Shown: positions 36,033 to 45,747, counted from the stretch's first letter. The stretch is DNA of 64,000 nucleotides from Lutibacillus sp052034115 (GCA_052034115.1 JBPOIZ010000005.1:21551-85550); one strand, 5' to 3'. Program-made: numbers and translations. Notes: generated from the letters alone by a model not told the origin.

Positions 36033-37661
36033 ATGGACGCTGTGACCCAGGTCCCCCCGCCGGTCAACGAGAAGGTGCTCGACTACGCTCCGGGCAGCCC
36101 GGAACGAGCCGATCTCGAGTCAGCCCTGCTCCGGGTGGGACACTCGCCCCGGGACCTGACGATGACCATCGGTGGGGAGAAGCGACACGGCCGCGGGGGT
36201 CCGATCGAGGTCCACCAGCCGCACGCCAAGGCCAACCTGCTGGGCGTCACCCACGACAGCACCGCCGAGGACGCGCACGACGCCATCGCCGCTGCATCGG
36301 CCGCAGCACCGGGTTGGCGGGACATGTCGTATGACGACCGGGCCGCGATCTTCCTCAAGGCATCGAGTCTGCTGGCCGGGCCGTGGCGCTCGACCCTGAA
36401 CGCCGCGACCATGCTCGGCCAGAGCAAGACGGCCTACCAGGCCGAGATCGACGCGGCCTGTGAACTGATCGACTTCTGGCGCTTCAACGTGCACTTCGGG
36501 CGGCAGATCCTCGCCGAGCAGCCGCCGGTGTCACCGTCGGGGTTGTGGAACCGCACCGAGTACCGGCCGTTGGAGGGCTTCGTCTACGCCATCACCCCGT
36601 TCAACTTCACCGCCATCGGCGGCAACCTGCCCACGGCACCGGCGCTGATGGGCAACACCGTCATCTGGAAGCCGGCTACCACCCAGCTCCTCGCCGCGCA
36701 CTACACGATGGCGTTGCTCGAGGAGGCGGGCCTGCCGCCGGGCGTGATCAACCTCGTCACCGGACACGGTCGGGCGCTGTCCGACGTCCTCATCGCGGAC
36801 CGTGACTTCGCCGGGCTGCACTTCACCGGGTCGACCTCGGTGTTCCAGATGCTGTGGCAGCGCTCCGCGGCGAACCTTGCCCACTACCGCTCCTACCCCA
36901 GAATCGTGGGGGAGACCGGCGGCAAGGACTTCGTCGTGGCCCATCCCAGCGCCGACCCGGACGTCCTGCGGACGGCGTTGATCCGCGGCGCCTTCGAGTA
37001 CCAGGGGCAGAAGTGCTCCGCCGCCTCGCGGGCCTACGTCCCGCAGTCCCTGTGGGACCAGATCAAGGACGATCTGGTCTCCCTCACCGATGACCTGGCG
37101 ATGGGGGACGTCACCGACCTGCGCAACTTCATGGGCGCGGTCATCGACGAGCGTGCGTTCACCCGGCACAAGGCATGCATCGACCGGGCCCACGCCACCG
37201 ATGGTCTGCACGTGGTCGCCGGCGGCACGTATGACGACAGCGAGGGCTGGTTCGTGCGCCCGACCATCGTGGTGTCCGATGACCCGACCGACGAGATGTT
37301 CGCCACGGAGTACTTCGGGCCGATCCTCGTGGTCTCGGTCTACCCGGACTCCGACTACAGCGCGATGTTGGACCAGATGGAGTCTTTCGCGCCCTACGCC
37401 CTCACCGGGTCGATCATCGCCCAGGACCGGCGCGCCATCGTCGAGGCGAGCCAGCGGCTGCGGTTCGCCGCCGGCAACTTCTACATCAACGACAAACCGA
37501 CCGGAGCGGTGGTGGGTCAGCAGCCGTTCGGGGGTGCGCGCGCTTCGGGCACCAACGACAAGGCCGGAGCCGCGCAGAACCTCATGCGCTGGTGCTCGAC
37601 CCGCTCGATCAAGGAGAACTTCGTCCCACCGAAGGAACACGCCTACCCGCACATGGGCTGA
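36033..37661 (+). CDS. pruA: L-glutamate gamma-semialdehyde dehydrogenase (PruA)
   Basis: The 542-residue aldehyde dehydrogenase matches 1-pyrroline-5-carboxylate dehydrogenase: catalytic Glu in VGETGGKDF, catalytic Cys in FEYQGQKCSAASRAY, NAD-binding FTGSTSVFQMLW, and the late segment GQQPFGGARASGTNDKAG typical of PruA. It oxidises glutamate semialdehyde from proline to glutamate. AGGAG at 36018-36022 sets the ATG at 36033. A proline dehydrogenase partner is not in the window. Glutamate made here can be oxidised by the NAD-glutamate dehydrogenase downstream. Confidence 0.96.
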   Translation: MDAVTQVPPPVNEKVLDYAPGSPERADLESALLRVGHSPRDLTMTIGGEKRHGRGGPIEVHQPHAKANLLGVTHDSTAEDAHDAIAAASAAAPGWRDMSYDDRAAIFLKASSLLAGPWRSTLNAATMLGQSKTAYQAEIDAACELIDFWRFNVHFGRQILAEQPPVSPSGLWNRTEYRPLEGFVYAITPFNFTAIGGNLPTAPALMGNTVIWKPATTQLLAAHYTMALLEEAGLPPGVINLVTGHGRALSDVLIADRDFAGLHFTGSTSVFQMLWQRSAANLAHYRSYPRIVGETGGKDFVVAHPSADPDVLRTALIRGAFEYQGQKCSAASRAYVPQSLWDQIKDDLVSLTDDLAMGDVTDLRNFMGAVIDERAFTRHKACIDRAHATDGLHVVAGGTYDDSEGWFVRPTIVVSDDPTDEMFATEYFGPILVVSVYPDSDYSAMLDQMESFAPYALTGSIIAQDRRAIVEASQRLRFAAGNFYINDKPTGAVVGQQPFGGARASGTNDKAGAAQNLMRWCSTRSIKENFVPPKEHAYPHMG

Positions 37662-37691
37662 CGCCCGGGCCGCGGCACCCTGGTTGGCCGC

Positions 37692-38183
37692 CTAGTCGGA
37701 CAACCAGGTGTCACCGGTCGCCTGCTCGTGCCGGATGGCGCTGTCGATGGCCGGTTCGGCGGCCCGCTCGACCTTGCTTCCGAGCAGCGGGATCCGTGCC
37801 TTGAGGTCGCCGTCGATGTCGAGCCGAGTGCCGGTGGTCGTCGGCACCATGTGGACCGAGGCGTGGAAGCCCACGGGAAGGTCACCGACGCGAACCTCGA
37901 GCCGGGCCCGGCGGGAGCCGTCGACGCCCGGCAGGTCCCAGGACCACGTCTCGGTGATCCCCAAGGTGGCGCCGACGATGGATTTGGCGAAGTCGGGGAA
38001 GACGTCGGTGGGCACGATGCGGTGGGCCAGGACATGAGCTCGCTCAGCCGGTCCGCTGATGGTCACCTCGTAGTCGACGGCGCCCGTGGCCGCGCACTTG
38101 GCCTCCTGGAAGGCCTGGTCGGTGACCATGTCATAGACCTCGTCGGGCGTCGCGGGGTAACTCATCGTCCGGCTGATCCTCAT
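37692..38183 (-). CDS. DUF2505 domain (SRPBCC-like) protein
   Basis: The 163-residue protein starts MRISRTMSYPATPDEVYDMV and has FPDFAKSIVGATLGITETW and TRLDIDGDLKARIPLLGSKVE, matching DUF2505, a START/SRPBCC-type fold common in actinobacteria. Ligand and function are unknown. It is convergent with pruA, leaving a 30-base gap. A longer upstream in-frame reading is not supported. Confidence 0.82.
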   Translation of the reverse strand: MRISRTMSYPATPDEVYDMVTDQAFQEAKCAATGAVDYEVTISGPAERAHVLAHRIVPTDVFPDFAKSIVGATLGITETWSWDLPGVDGSRRARLEVRVGDLPVGFHASVHMVPTTTGTRLDIDGDLKARIPLLGSKVERAAEPAIDSAIRHEQATGDTWLSD

Positions 38184-38193
38184 GGGCGGCAGG

Positions 38194-38682
38194 CTATCCC
38201 GAGAACGAACCCGCCTCGGCACGCAGCCGTCCCGACGTGTCGCGCAAGACGGCGGTGAGCTCGTCACAGGATCGGACCAGGTGGGCTCGGGCTCGCCCGA
38301 TGTGGCTGTGGATCCGGTCGAGCCGGCTCTGGAGCGTTCTCGCAGCGTCGGCACAGGCCGCGCTGCTGGTCGCGTCGAGACGACGTGGACCCCATCGGTC
38401 GACGACGACCCATCCGTCGACATCCAGCCGGAGTTCCGCGGCGTCACTCTCCACTCGTCGGAGCTTGGCCTGGGCGTCGGCCAGCTCGACGGCATACCGC
38501 TGGAACACTCCGGTGGCGCGGTCGGCCAGGTCGGCAAGCCCCACGAGCTCGTGGGGCCCGCCGGGCCAGGCCGGCGCGGCCTCGCCGGGGTCGGTCGGCG
38601 GTGCCGCGGACCGCAGGGTCTGGGCCACCCGATGCAGCTCGGCGCCGAGCGCCGAGCACGACCCCGGGTCACCGCGGAGCAT
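38194..38682 (-). CDS. WXG100-like helical protein
   Basis: The 162-residue protein has the layout of ESX-type WXG100 proteins: a first helix (CSALGAELHRVAQTLRSAA), a short linker with AWPGG (W-x-G), and a second helix rich in Ala and Asp (LADLADRATGVFQRYAVELA), then a C-terminal helical part with two further helices. It may be a type VII substrate or a folded relative; no ESX genes are in the window. It overlaps the next upstream gene by 14 bases. The plus-strand readings here look like shadows. Confidence 0.55.
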   Translation of the reverse strand: MLRGDPGSCSALGAELHRVAQTLRSAAPPTDPGEAAPAWPGGPHELVGLADLADRATGVFQRYAVELADAQAKLRRVESDAAELRLDVDGWVVVDRWGPRRLDATSSAACADAARTLQSRLDRIHSHIGRARAHLVRSCDELTAVLRDTSGRLRAEAGSFSG

Positions 38683-39142
38683 CGTCTTCTCCGGGGAGTC
38701 GCCGTCTGGCCGTGCCGAACGCGCCGAGGCTGTGGGCCGCTATGGCTGGGGTGATGGTCGCGGCCCCGCCCTGTTGGCCCGGCGGCCCGGACCACCGCTG
38801 GCTCGATCGGTCGCGGCGCGTCGGCCGTCTGTCTGACGCCGGTGACGCCGCTGACGCCGTGCCCGCTGCGGGGCGATCCGAGCCGTGCCCACCGTCGGCG
38901 ATCGCCGCGTCGTGCAACTCGTCGAGGCGGTCAACCACGGCGAGCAGGGTGTCTGCGAGCTGCTCGACGAACGTGTCGACGGCCCGTTGGGCGACGGCGG
39001 CGCCGGTCACCGGATGCTGGTCGAGGACCATGCCGGCGGCGTGCTGCACCGCGTCGCGGTCGCGCCGGATCGCAGCCGCCCTCGCGGCTGCCGACCGCTC
39101 TGATCCCGCGCCCACGAAGCCACGATAGACGCGGCCAACCAC
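38669..39142 (-). CDS. Hypothetical helical protein
   Basis: This 157-residue protein starts VVGRVYRGFVGAGSERSAAARAAA-like (GTG start) and is helical with acidic and basic repeats (AVDTFVEQLADTLLAVVDRLDELHDAAI), then becomes an Ala/Arg/Ser-rich low-complexity tail. I do not recognise a family. It is 14 bases upstream-overlapping with the WXG100-like gene, so the two may be partners, like other small helical pairs near type VII genes. Reality of the tail is uncertain. Confidence 0.45.
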   Translation of the reverse strand: MVGRVYRGFVGAGSERSAAARAAAIRRDRDAVQHAAGMVLDQHPVTGAAVAQRAVDTFVEQLADTLLAVVDRLDELHDAAIADGGHGSDRPAAGTASAASPASDRRPTRRDRSSQRWSGPPGQQGGAATITPAIAAHSLGAFGTARRRLPGEDDAPR

Positions 39143-39239
39143 CTCGAACGGGGTTATCCACAGCCCCGCGCCAAACCGCGGGTCGAACGTCCCCCGTCCC
39201 CCGGTATGCGTTCCCGGGGCAGGCGATATCGTCGGGTGA

Positions 39240-39257
39240 GCGTACGACGAGGTACGC
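39240..39257. promoter_or_regulatory. Inverted repeat upstream of the NAD-glutamate dehydrogenase gene
   Basis: GCGTAC and GTACGC flank a 6-base centre, an 18-base palindrome 28 bases before the ATG at 39286. GATATC at 39225-39230 is a possible -10. The site could be an operator; no regulator is adjacent. A perfect DnaA-box-like TTATCCACA lies at 39154-39162. Confidence 0.35.
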
Positions 39258-39285
39258 GGTGACGTGAGACGAGGGTGGGCGACAC

Positions 39286-42200
39286 ATGTCGACTGTCGTG
39301 GAGAAGTCCCGGGCCAACCATCTGCAGGAGGCCGTGGGTTTCGCCGATCGGGGAAAGGGCACGCGCCTTGGCGCGCTGCTGCACCGCTATTACCGGCATG
39401 TGGCCTCTGAGGACCTGCTGGCGCGAGGTGCCGAGGACCTGTACGGGGCGCTGGTCTCGCACAAGGAGCTCGCCGAGGTGCGGCCGCTCGGGACGGCCAA
39501 TGTGGCCGTGCTCAACCCGTCGGTCTCGGCCGAGGGGTGGCGCACCGAGCACACGGTGGTCCAGATCGTCACCGACGACATGCCGTTCCTCGTCGACTCG
39601 GTGACGGCCGCCGTGACCGGGCAGGGCATGGGGGTTCATCTGCTGGTTCACCCGCTCGTCGTCGTCGAGCGGGACGCGACCGGGCGGCTCGTCGACCTGC
39701 CGGACCGCGACGAGGTGGCGCCCGGGGATCACGAGCACGTTCGCGAGTCCTGGATCTACCTCGAGGTCGATCGGATCGGCAAGGCCGGGGACCGCGAGGC
39801 TCTGGCCGATGCGCTGCGCTCGGTGCTCGAGGATGTGCGGGCCTCTGTCGAGGACTGGCCGAAAATGCGTGAGCAGTGTGTTCGGATGGCCGCCGACCTG
39901 CGCGCGAACCCGCCCGTGGGCATCCCGGCTGATGAGTCCGACGGGGTGGCCGACTTCCTCGAGTGGATGGCCGACAACCATTTCACCTTCCTCGGGCATC
40001 GCCAGTACGCCCTCGTCGACGAGGGTGAGGGCCGAGGGGACGCCTTGCATCCGGTGCAGGGCACCGGGCTCGGTCTGCTGCGCTACGACCAGCAGCGCAG
40101 CGGGTCGTTCTCCCGGATGACGCCCGAGGCCCAGGCCAAGGCGCGCGAGAAGTCACTGCTCATCCTCACCAAGGCCAACACCAAAGCGACCGTCCACCGG
40201 CCGGTCTACCTCGACTACGTCGGCGTCAAGACCTTCGACGACCGCGGCGAGGTGACCGGCGAGCTGCGCTTCCTGGGGCTCTATGCCCTCAGCGCGTTCC
40301 ACGCCTCGGTACTCGACATACCCATCATCGGCGAGCGCGCCCGCCAGGTGCTCGCTCGCGCCGGGTTCACCGCCGAGAGCCACTCGGGCAAGGACATCAT
40401 CCAGGTCCTGGAGACCTACCCGCGTGAGGAGCTCTTCCAGACCGATGTCGAGCAGCTGCTCACGGTGACGACGTCCATCACGCAGGTCCACGAGCGGCGC
40501 CGGACCCGGCTGTTCCTCCGCAAGGACGACTACGGCCGGTTCATGTCCTGCCTGGTCTACATCCCGAGGGATCGCTACAACACCACAGTCCGGCTGCGCA
40601 TCGAGAAGATCCTCAAGGACGCCTTCCACGGCGTCAGCGTGGAGGACACCACCCGGGTCTCCGAACTATCGCTGGCCCGACTCCACTATGTCGTGCGCGT
40701 TGCCGCAGGGGAGCGGGTGCCCGACGTCGACCCGGCCGGCCTCGAACAGGACATCGTCAACGCCACCCGCACGTGGGACGAGGACCTCGTCGACGCGATG
40801 CACGCAGAGTTGGGCGAAGAGGGTTCGGCGCGCCTCGCGGCTCGGTATGCCGCTGCCTTCCCGGAGGCCTACAAGGAGGACTTCTCACCGCGGGCCGCGG
40901 TCTTCGACCTCAAGACCGTCGACGATCTGGGCCCGGACGACAGCGCCTTCAACCTCTACCAGACCCACGGCAGCGCGCCCGAGGAGCGCCGGTTCAAGCT
41001 CTACCGCAGCGGTGAGCTGCTCTTGACCCGAGTCCTTCCGGTCTTCACCGACCTGGGCGTCGAGGTCGTCGACGAGCGCCCGTATGTCGTCACCGCCGCC
41101 GACGGGCGCTCCATCCAGATCTACGACTTCGGGCTGCGCGCCGCCTCGGCCGAGGTCTGGGGAGGGATCGAGCGACGCGACGACGTCCGCACCCTGTTCC
41201 AGGATGCGGTGCACGCCGTGTGGTCCGAGCAGGTCGAGTCGGACGGCTTCAACGCCCTGGTGCTCGCCGCCGGCCTGACCCACCGCGAGGTGGTCATCCT
41301 GCGTGCGGCCTCGAAGTACCTGCGACAGACCGGCTCGACCTTCTCGCCGGAGTATGTCCAGTCCGCGCTGGTCACCCACGCCGGCATCGCCCGCTCGCTG
41401 GTCGAGCTCTTCCTCACCCGGTTCGACCCGGACCGGTATGACGGTGCCGCGGGGGCCGACAGCGCGGCGGGCCAGGCCCGGGCCGCGGCAGAGGAGCAGG
41501 TCGTCGGCGACATCCTCACCGCGCTCGACGCGGTGACCAGCCTCGACCACGACCGGATCATCCGGGCCATTCTCGGGGTGATCCAGGCCGGGCTGCGGAC
41601 GAACTACTTCCAGGTCGGCGCCGACGGTGCTCCCAAGCCGTCGGTGAGCATCAAACTGGACCCGACGAAGGTCCCCGATCTGCCCGCACCGCGACCGAAG
41701 TTCGAGATATGGGTCTACAGCCCGCGCGTCGAGGGTGTCCACCTGCGCTTCGGCAAGGTGGCCCGAGGCGGGTTGCGCTGGTCCGACCGCCGTGAGGACT
41801 TCCGCACCGAGATCCTCGGCCTGGTCAAGGCGCAGATGGTCAAGAACGCGGTCATCGTCCCCACCGGCAGTAAGGGTGGCTTCTTCCCGAAGGCGCTGCC
41901 CGATCCGGCCGTGGACCGCGATGCCTGGCTCGCCGAGGGCGTGGCGTCATACCAGGTCTTCATCTCGGCGCTGCTCGACCTGACCGACAACCGGGTCTCC
42001 GGCGAGATCGTGGCGCCCCCGCGGGTCGTGCGTCACGACGAGGAGGACCCCTACCTCGTCGTCGCGGCCGACAAGGGCACCGCGACGTTCTCCGACATCG
42101 CCAACCGCAAGGCGCAGGACTACGGGTTCTGGCTCGACGACGCCTTCGCCTCGGGAGGGTCGGCCGGCTACGACCACAAGGCCATGGGGATCACCGCCAA

Positions 42201-44184
42201 AGGTGCCTGGGAGTCGGTCAAGCGGCACTTCCGCGAGATGGGCCACGACACCCAGTCGCAGGACTTCACCTGCGTCGGCGTCGGCGACATGAGCGGCGAT
42301 GTGTTCGGCAACGGGATGCTGCTGTCCGAGCACATCCGGCTGGTCGCCGCCTTCGACCACCGGCACGTGTTCGTCGACCCGACCCCCGATGCGGCCACCT
42401 CGTTCCGCGAGCGGCGCCGGCTGTTCGACCTGCCGCGCTCTTCGTGGGGCGACTACGACCAGTCGCTGATCAGCGCCGGTGGTGGTGTCTTCCCCCGCTC
42501 GGCCAAGTCGATCGCCGTCACCGAGCAGATGGCGCGGGCACTGGACCTGGACGCGTCGGTGTCCCGGATGACCCCGGCGGAGCTCATCCACGCGATCCTG
42601 CTCGCCCCGGTGGACCTGTTGTGGAACGGCGGCATCGGCACCTACGTCAAGGCCTCGACCGAGTCCCACACCGACATCGGCGATCGCGCCAACGATGCCA
42701 TCCGGGTCAACGGCGACCAGTTGCGCGTCAAGGTGGTCGGCGAAGGCGGCAACCTCGGCTGCAGCCAGCTCGGTCGCATCGAGGCGGCCCTGGCCGGGGT
42801 GCGCATCAACACCGACGCCATCGACAACTCGGCCGGCGTGGACACCTCCGACCACGAGGTCAACATCAAGATCCTGCTCAGCGAGATGGTGCGCGAGGGG
42901 GACCTGACCCTCAAACAGCGCAACACCGTGCTGGCCTCGATGACGGACGAGGTGGCCCACCAGGTGCTCCGGGACAACTACGAGCAGAATGTCCTGCTCG
43001 GCAATGCCCGGGCCCAGCAGTACGAGATGGTCCCGGTGCACACCCGCCTGCTGCAGTACCTCGAGGAGAACGGTGACCTCGACCGGGGTCTGGAGTTCCT
43101 GCCCACGACGGCGGATCTGGCCAAGCGACACGCCGCCGGGCGCGGGTTGACCTCGCCGGAGTTCTCCGTCCTGGTCGCCTACAGCAAGCTCGCGCTCAAG
43201 GCCGGCATCCTGGCCAGCGACCTGCCGGACGACGCGTGGTTCCACCAGACCCTCGTCGACTACTTCCCGGCACCCATCCGGGAGCAGTACGCCGAGCATC
43301 TGGCCGGGCATCCGCTCAAGCGGGAGATCGTCACCAACGCGGTCGCCAACTCCATGGTCAACCGGGGCGGCATCACCTTCGCCTTCCGGGCGATGGAGGA
43401 GACCGGGGCGCGGATGGATCAGGTGGCGCGGGCGTTCGTCGTCAGCCGTGAGGTCTTCGGCCTGACCGACTACGTCCAGGCCGTCGAGGCGCTCGACAAC
43501 GTGATCTCCACGGCGACGCAGACCGAGCTCTACCTGGAGTTCCGCCGCCTGCTCGACCGTGCCACCCGATGGTTCCTCGTCGCCCGACCGACCCAGCTCG
43601 AGGTGGCCCGTGAGGTGGACCGCTTCGCCGCCACCGTCCAGGAGCTCGGCGCGTCGATGCCGCAGATCCTCCAGGGGGCCGAACGGCGTCGGATGGAGGC
43701 GCGCGCGGTCGCCCTGCACAAGGCCGGCGTCCCGAAAGAGATGGCGCACCGCTCGGCCGCGCTCCTGGATCAGTTCTCGTTGCTCGACATCGTCGAGCTC
43801 TCGCTGGAGACGGGCACCGATCCACGCCAGGTTGCCGACGTCTACTTCACCACCTCCGAGCACTTCGGCATCGATGAGATGCTGACCCGGGTCACCGCTC
43901 TGCCGCGTGAGGACCCCTGGGACTCACTGGCCCGCGGTGCCATGCGCGATGACCTGTATGCCGTGTTGGAGCAGCTGACCCACTCGGTCCTCGACGCCAG
44001 CGCGGCCGGTGCCAAGCCGACTGCGCGATTCGCTACCTGGCTGAAGGCCAACGCCGACTCGGTGGGGCGGGCGACGACCGCGCTGGACGCCGTGCGCAGC
44101 CTCGACACGCCGGGGATCGCCGCGCTGTCGGTCGCCCTGCGCACGCTGCGCGGGGTCGTCCGGGGCGGGGCGGTCACCGGCTGA
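39286..44184 (+). CDS. gdh: NAD-dependent glutamate dehydrogenase, large type (GDH-180)
   Basis: The 1632-residue protein matches the L-GDH-180 family: an N-terminal ACT-like/regulatory half, then the catalytic core with KVARGGLRWSDRREDFRTEILGLVKAQMVKNAVIVP, the TGSKGGFFPK loop, the dinucleotide-binding GVGDMSGDVFGNGMLL, and a C-terminal helical part. It deaminates glutamate to 2-oxoglutarate and ammonia for catabolism and is probably allosterically controlled. Length is normal. It complements PruA (proline to glutamate) and the downstream kgd (2-oxoglutarate). No clear ribosome site precedes the ATG. Confidence 0.95.
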   Translation: MSTVVEKSRANHLQEAVGFADRGKGTRLGALLHRYYRHVASEDLLARGAEDLYGALVSHKELAEVRPLGTANVAVLNPSVSAEGWRTEHTVVQIVTDDMPFLVDSVTAAVTGQGMGVHLLVHPLVVVERDATGRLVDLPDRDEVAPGDHEHVRESWIYLEVDRIGKAGDREALADALRSVLEDVRASVEDWPKMREQCVRMAADLRANPPVGIPADESDGVADFLEWMADNHFTFLGHRQYALVDEGEGRGDALHPVQGTGLGLLRYDQQRSGSFSRMTPEAQAKAREKSLLILTKANTKATVHRPVYLDYVGVKTFDDRGEVTGELRFLGLYALSAFHASVLDIPIIGERARQVLARAGFTAESHSGKDIIQVLETYPREELFQTDVEQLLTVTTSITQVHERRRTRLFLRKDDYGRFMSCLVYIPRDRYNTTVRLRIEKILKDAFHGVSVEDTTRVSELSLARLHYVVRVAAGERVPDVDPAGLEQDIVNATRTWDEDLVDAMHAELGEEGSARLAARYAAAFPEAYKEDFSPRAAVFDLKTVDDLGPDDSAFNLYQTHGSAPEERRFKLYRSGELLLTRVLPVFTDLGVEVVDERPYVVTAADGRSIQIYDFGLRAASAEVWGGIERRDDVRTLFQDAVHAVWSEQVESDGFNALVLAAGLTHREVVILRAASKYLRQTGSTFSPEYVQSALVTHAGIARSLVELFLTRFDPDRYDGAAGADSAAGQARAAAEEQVVGDILTALDAVTSLDHDRIIRAILGVIQAGLRTNYFQVGADGAPKPSVSIKLDPTKVPDLPAPRPKFEIWVYSPRVEGVHLRFGKVARGGLRWSDRREDFRTEILGLVKAQMVKNAVIVPTGSKGGFFPKALPDPAVDRDAWLAEGVASYQVFISALLDLTDNRVSGEIVAPPRVVRHDEEDPYLVVAADKGTATFSDIANRKAQDYGFWLDDAFASGGSAGYDHKAMGITAKGAWESVKRHFREMGHDTQSQDFTCVGVGDMSGDVFGNGMLLSEHIRLVAAFDHRHVFVDPTPDAATSFRERRRLFDLPRSSWGDYDQSLISAGGGVFPRSAKSIAVTEQMARALDLDASVSRMTPAELIHAILLAPVDLLWNGGIGTYVKASTESHTDIGDRANDAIRVNGDQLRVKVVGEGGNLGCSQLGRIEAALAGVRINTDAIDNSAGVDTSDHEVNIKILLSEMVREGDLTLKQRNTVLASMTDEVAHQVLRDNYEQNVLLGNARAQQYEMVPVHTRLLQYLEENGDLDRGLEFLPTTADLAKRHAAGRGLTSPEFSVLVAYSKLALKAGILASDLPDDAWFHQTLVDYFPAPIREQYAEHLAGHPLKREIVTNAVANSMVNRGGITFAFRAMEETGARMDQVARAFVVSREVFGLTDYVQAVEALDNVISTATQTELYLEFRRLLDRATRWFLVARPTQLEVAREVDRFAATVQELGASMPQILQGAERRRMEARAVALHKAGVPKEMAHRSAALLDQFSLLDIVELSLETGTDPRQVADVYFTTSEHFGIDEMLTRVTALPREDPWDSLARGAMRDDLYAVLEQLTHSVLDASAAGAKPTARFATWLKANADSVGRATTALDAVRSLDTPGIAALSVALRTLRGVVRGGAVTG

Positions 44185-44205
44185 GCTGTGCGGCGTCGCG
44201 CGGGT

Positions 44206-44211
44206 TAGTCT
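44206..44211 (+). promoter_or_regulatory. -10 box (TAGTCT) of pdtaS
   Basis: TAGTCT ends 8 bases before the GTG at 44219, the leaderless spacing seen elsewhere in the window. Confidence 0.5.
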
Positions 44212-44218
44212 GCTCAGC

Positions 44219-45697
44219 GTGCCCACGCTGACCGAGGTGCTCCGCGTCGCGACCTCGTTGCGCCCGGAAGCCATCGAGTGGCTCCACCTGCTCGTCGGCG
44301 ACTGGCAGCTCGTCGCCGACCTATCGTTCGCCGACCTGGTGCTGTGGATCCGGGCGGATGACGGCAGCTGGCTGGCCGCCGCGCACGTGCGCCCGACGAC
44401 CGGGCCGATGTTCTTCGTCGACGACCAGGTCGGACAGGTCGCCGCGGTCGACCGCTCACACCTGCTGGAGCAGACCTCGGCCGGTCAGCGCATCGTGCGG
44501 ACGACGCACGCGGGGCGCGGTGATCAGATCGTCCGCGAGGATGCCATCCCGGTCGCCCCCCGGGGCACCGTGCTCGCGGTGCTGACCCGGCATACCAACC
44601 TGGCGACGATCCGCACCCCGAGCAGGCTGGAACTGTCGTATCTGTCCTCGGCGGACATCCTCGTGCGGATGATCCAACGCGGCGACTACCCGTTCGCCTC
44701 GGCACCCACGGGGCTGCGTCGAGGAGCCCCGCGCGTCGGTGACGGCATGATGCGCCTCGATGTCGAGGGTGTCATCCTCTACGCCAGCCCGAACGCGGTG
44801 TCGGTCATCCACCGGCTCGGGTATGCCGGCGGCATCGTCGGGGCGTCCCTGGCCGCCGTCGTGACCGGCGTGCTGCAGGAACGGTCCCCGATCGACGAGG
44901 GTCTGCCACTGGTCCTCACCGGGCGGCAGCCGTGGCGCACCGAAGTGTCCTCGCGCGGCGCCGAGATCTCACTGCGCGCCATCCCGTTGTCCGAGTCGGG
45001 GGAGCGGGTAGGGGCCATCGTCCTGGTCCGTGACGTTTCGGAGCTGCGCCGACGGGAGCAGCAACTCCTGACCCGTGAGGCGACGATCCGGGAGATTCAC
45101 CACCGGGTGAAGAACAACCTCCAGTCGGTGGCCGCGCTGCTGCGGATGCAGGCACGGCGCATGCCCAGCGCGGACGCTCGTGGAGCGTTGGAGGAGGCCG
45201 TCCGGCGGGTCGGGACCATCGCCGTTGTCCACGACATGCTCTCGACGTCGGTGGACGAGACGGTCCAGCTCGACGGAGTGATCGATGTGGCAGTGGCCGC
45301 GGTGCTCGACGTGGCAGCCGGCGAGGCCGCGGTCCGCTGGAGCCGCTCGGGTTCCTTCGGCCGGGTCCGCGCCGAGGACGCGACGAACCTGGCGATGATC
45401 GTCAGCGAGCTGGTCCAGAACGCCGTCGAGCACGGGATGCAGGGTCGCGGCGGGGCGGTGCACCTGGGGGTCGAGCGCACCAAGGAGGGCTCCGACGAGG
45501 TCGTCCAGCTGATCGTCAGCGACGACGGGGTGAGCTGGCCGGAGGGACTGGACGAGCCGTCGTCCGGCCTGGGCATGCAGATCGTCCGCTCGCTCGTCGG
45601 CGATCTTCAAGGGTCCATCACGTGGGAACGTGGGGTCCCGTCGGGGACCACCGTGCGGTGCCTGGCCACCCTGCGCTCGCTGCCCAGTGGCGCCTAG
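44219..45697 (+). CDS. pdtaS: Sensor histidine kinase PdtaS
   Basis: The 492-residue soluble kinase has an N-terminal GAF-like domain, a PAS domain, and a HisKA_2 core (REIHHRVKNNLQSVAALLRMQARR) that carries the phospho-His, then a HATPase_c with GLGMQIVRSLVGDLQG. This is PdtaS, which phosphorylates the antiterminator PdtaR and senses copper/NO in M. tuberculosis. No membrane span is present, so it is cytoplasmic. It sits next to whiB1 as Rv3220c does to Rv3219; the order is conserved. PdtaR is not in the window. Confidence 0.93.
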   Translation: MPTLTEVLRVATSLRPEAIEWLHLLVGDWQLVADLSFADLVLWIRADDGSWLAAAHVRPTTGPMFFVDDQVGQVAAVDRSHLLEQTSAGQRIVRTTHAGRGDQIVREDAIPVAPRGTVLAVLTRHTNLATIRTPSRLELSYLSSADILVRMIQRGDYPFASAPTGLRRGAPRVGDGMMRLDVEGVILYASPNAVSVIHRLGYAGGIVGASLAAVVTGVLQERSPIDEGLPLVLTGRQPWRTEVSSRGAEISLRAIPLSESGERVGAIVLVRDVSELRRREQQLLTREATIREIHHRVKNNLQSVAALLRMQARRMPSADARGALEEAVRRVGTIAVVHDMLSTSVDETVQLDGVIDVAVAAVLDVAAGEAAVRWSRSGSFGRVRAEDATNLAMIVSELVQNAVEHGMQGRGGAVHLGVERTKEGSDEVVQLIVSDDGVSWPEGLDEPSSGLGMQIVRSLVGDLQGSITWERGVPSGTTVRCLATLRSLPSGA

Positions 45698-45747
45698 CCG
45701 ACCCCTCGGCGGGGTTGCGTCAGCCGACCCCTCGGCGGGGTCGCGTC
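45696..45747. repeat. Tandem 26-base repeat carrying a hairpin, between pdtaS and whiB1
   Basis: Unit 1 (45696-45721) and unit 2 (45722-45747) differ at a single base. Each unit can form a hairpin from ACCCC and GGGGT around TCGGC. The repeat spans the pdtaS stop and the whiB1 stop, which converge, so it is probably a doubled bidirectional terminator. Confidence 0.7.

Noticed and set aside
38385..39128. Plus-strand frames over the two small helical genes
   Set aside because: Arg/Pro-rich, no family; minus-strand proteins have helix-type composition and overlapping gene order.
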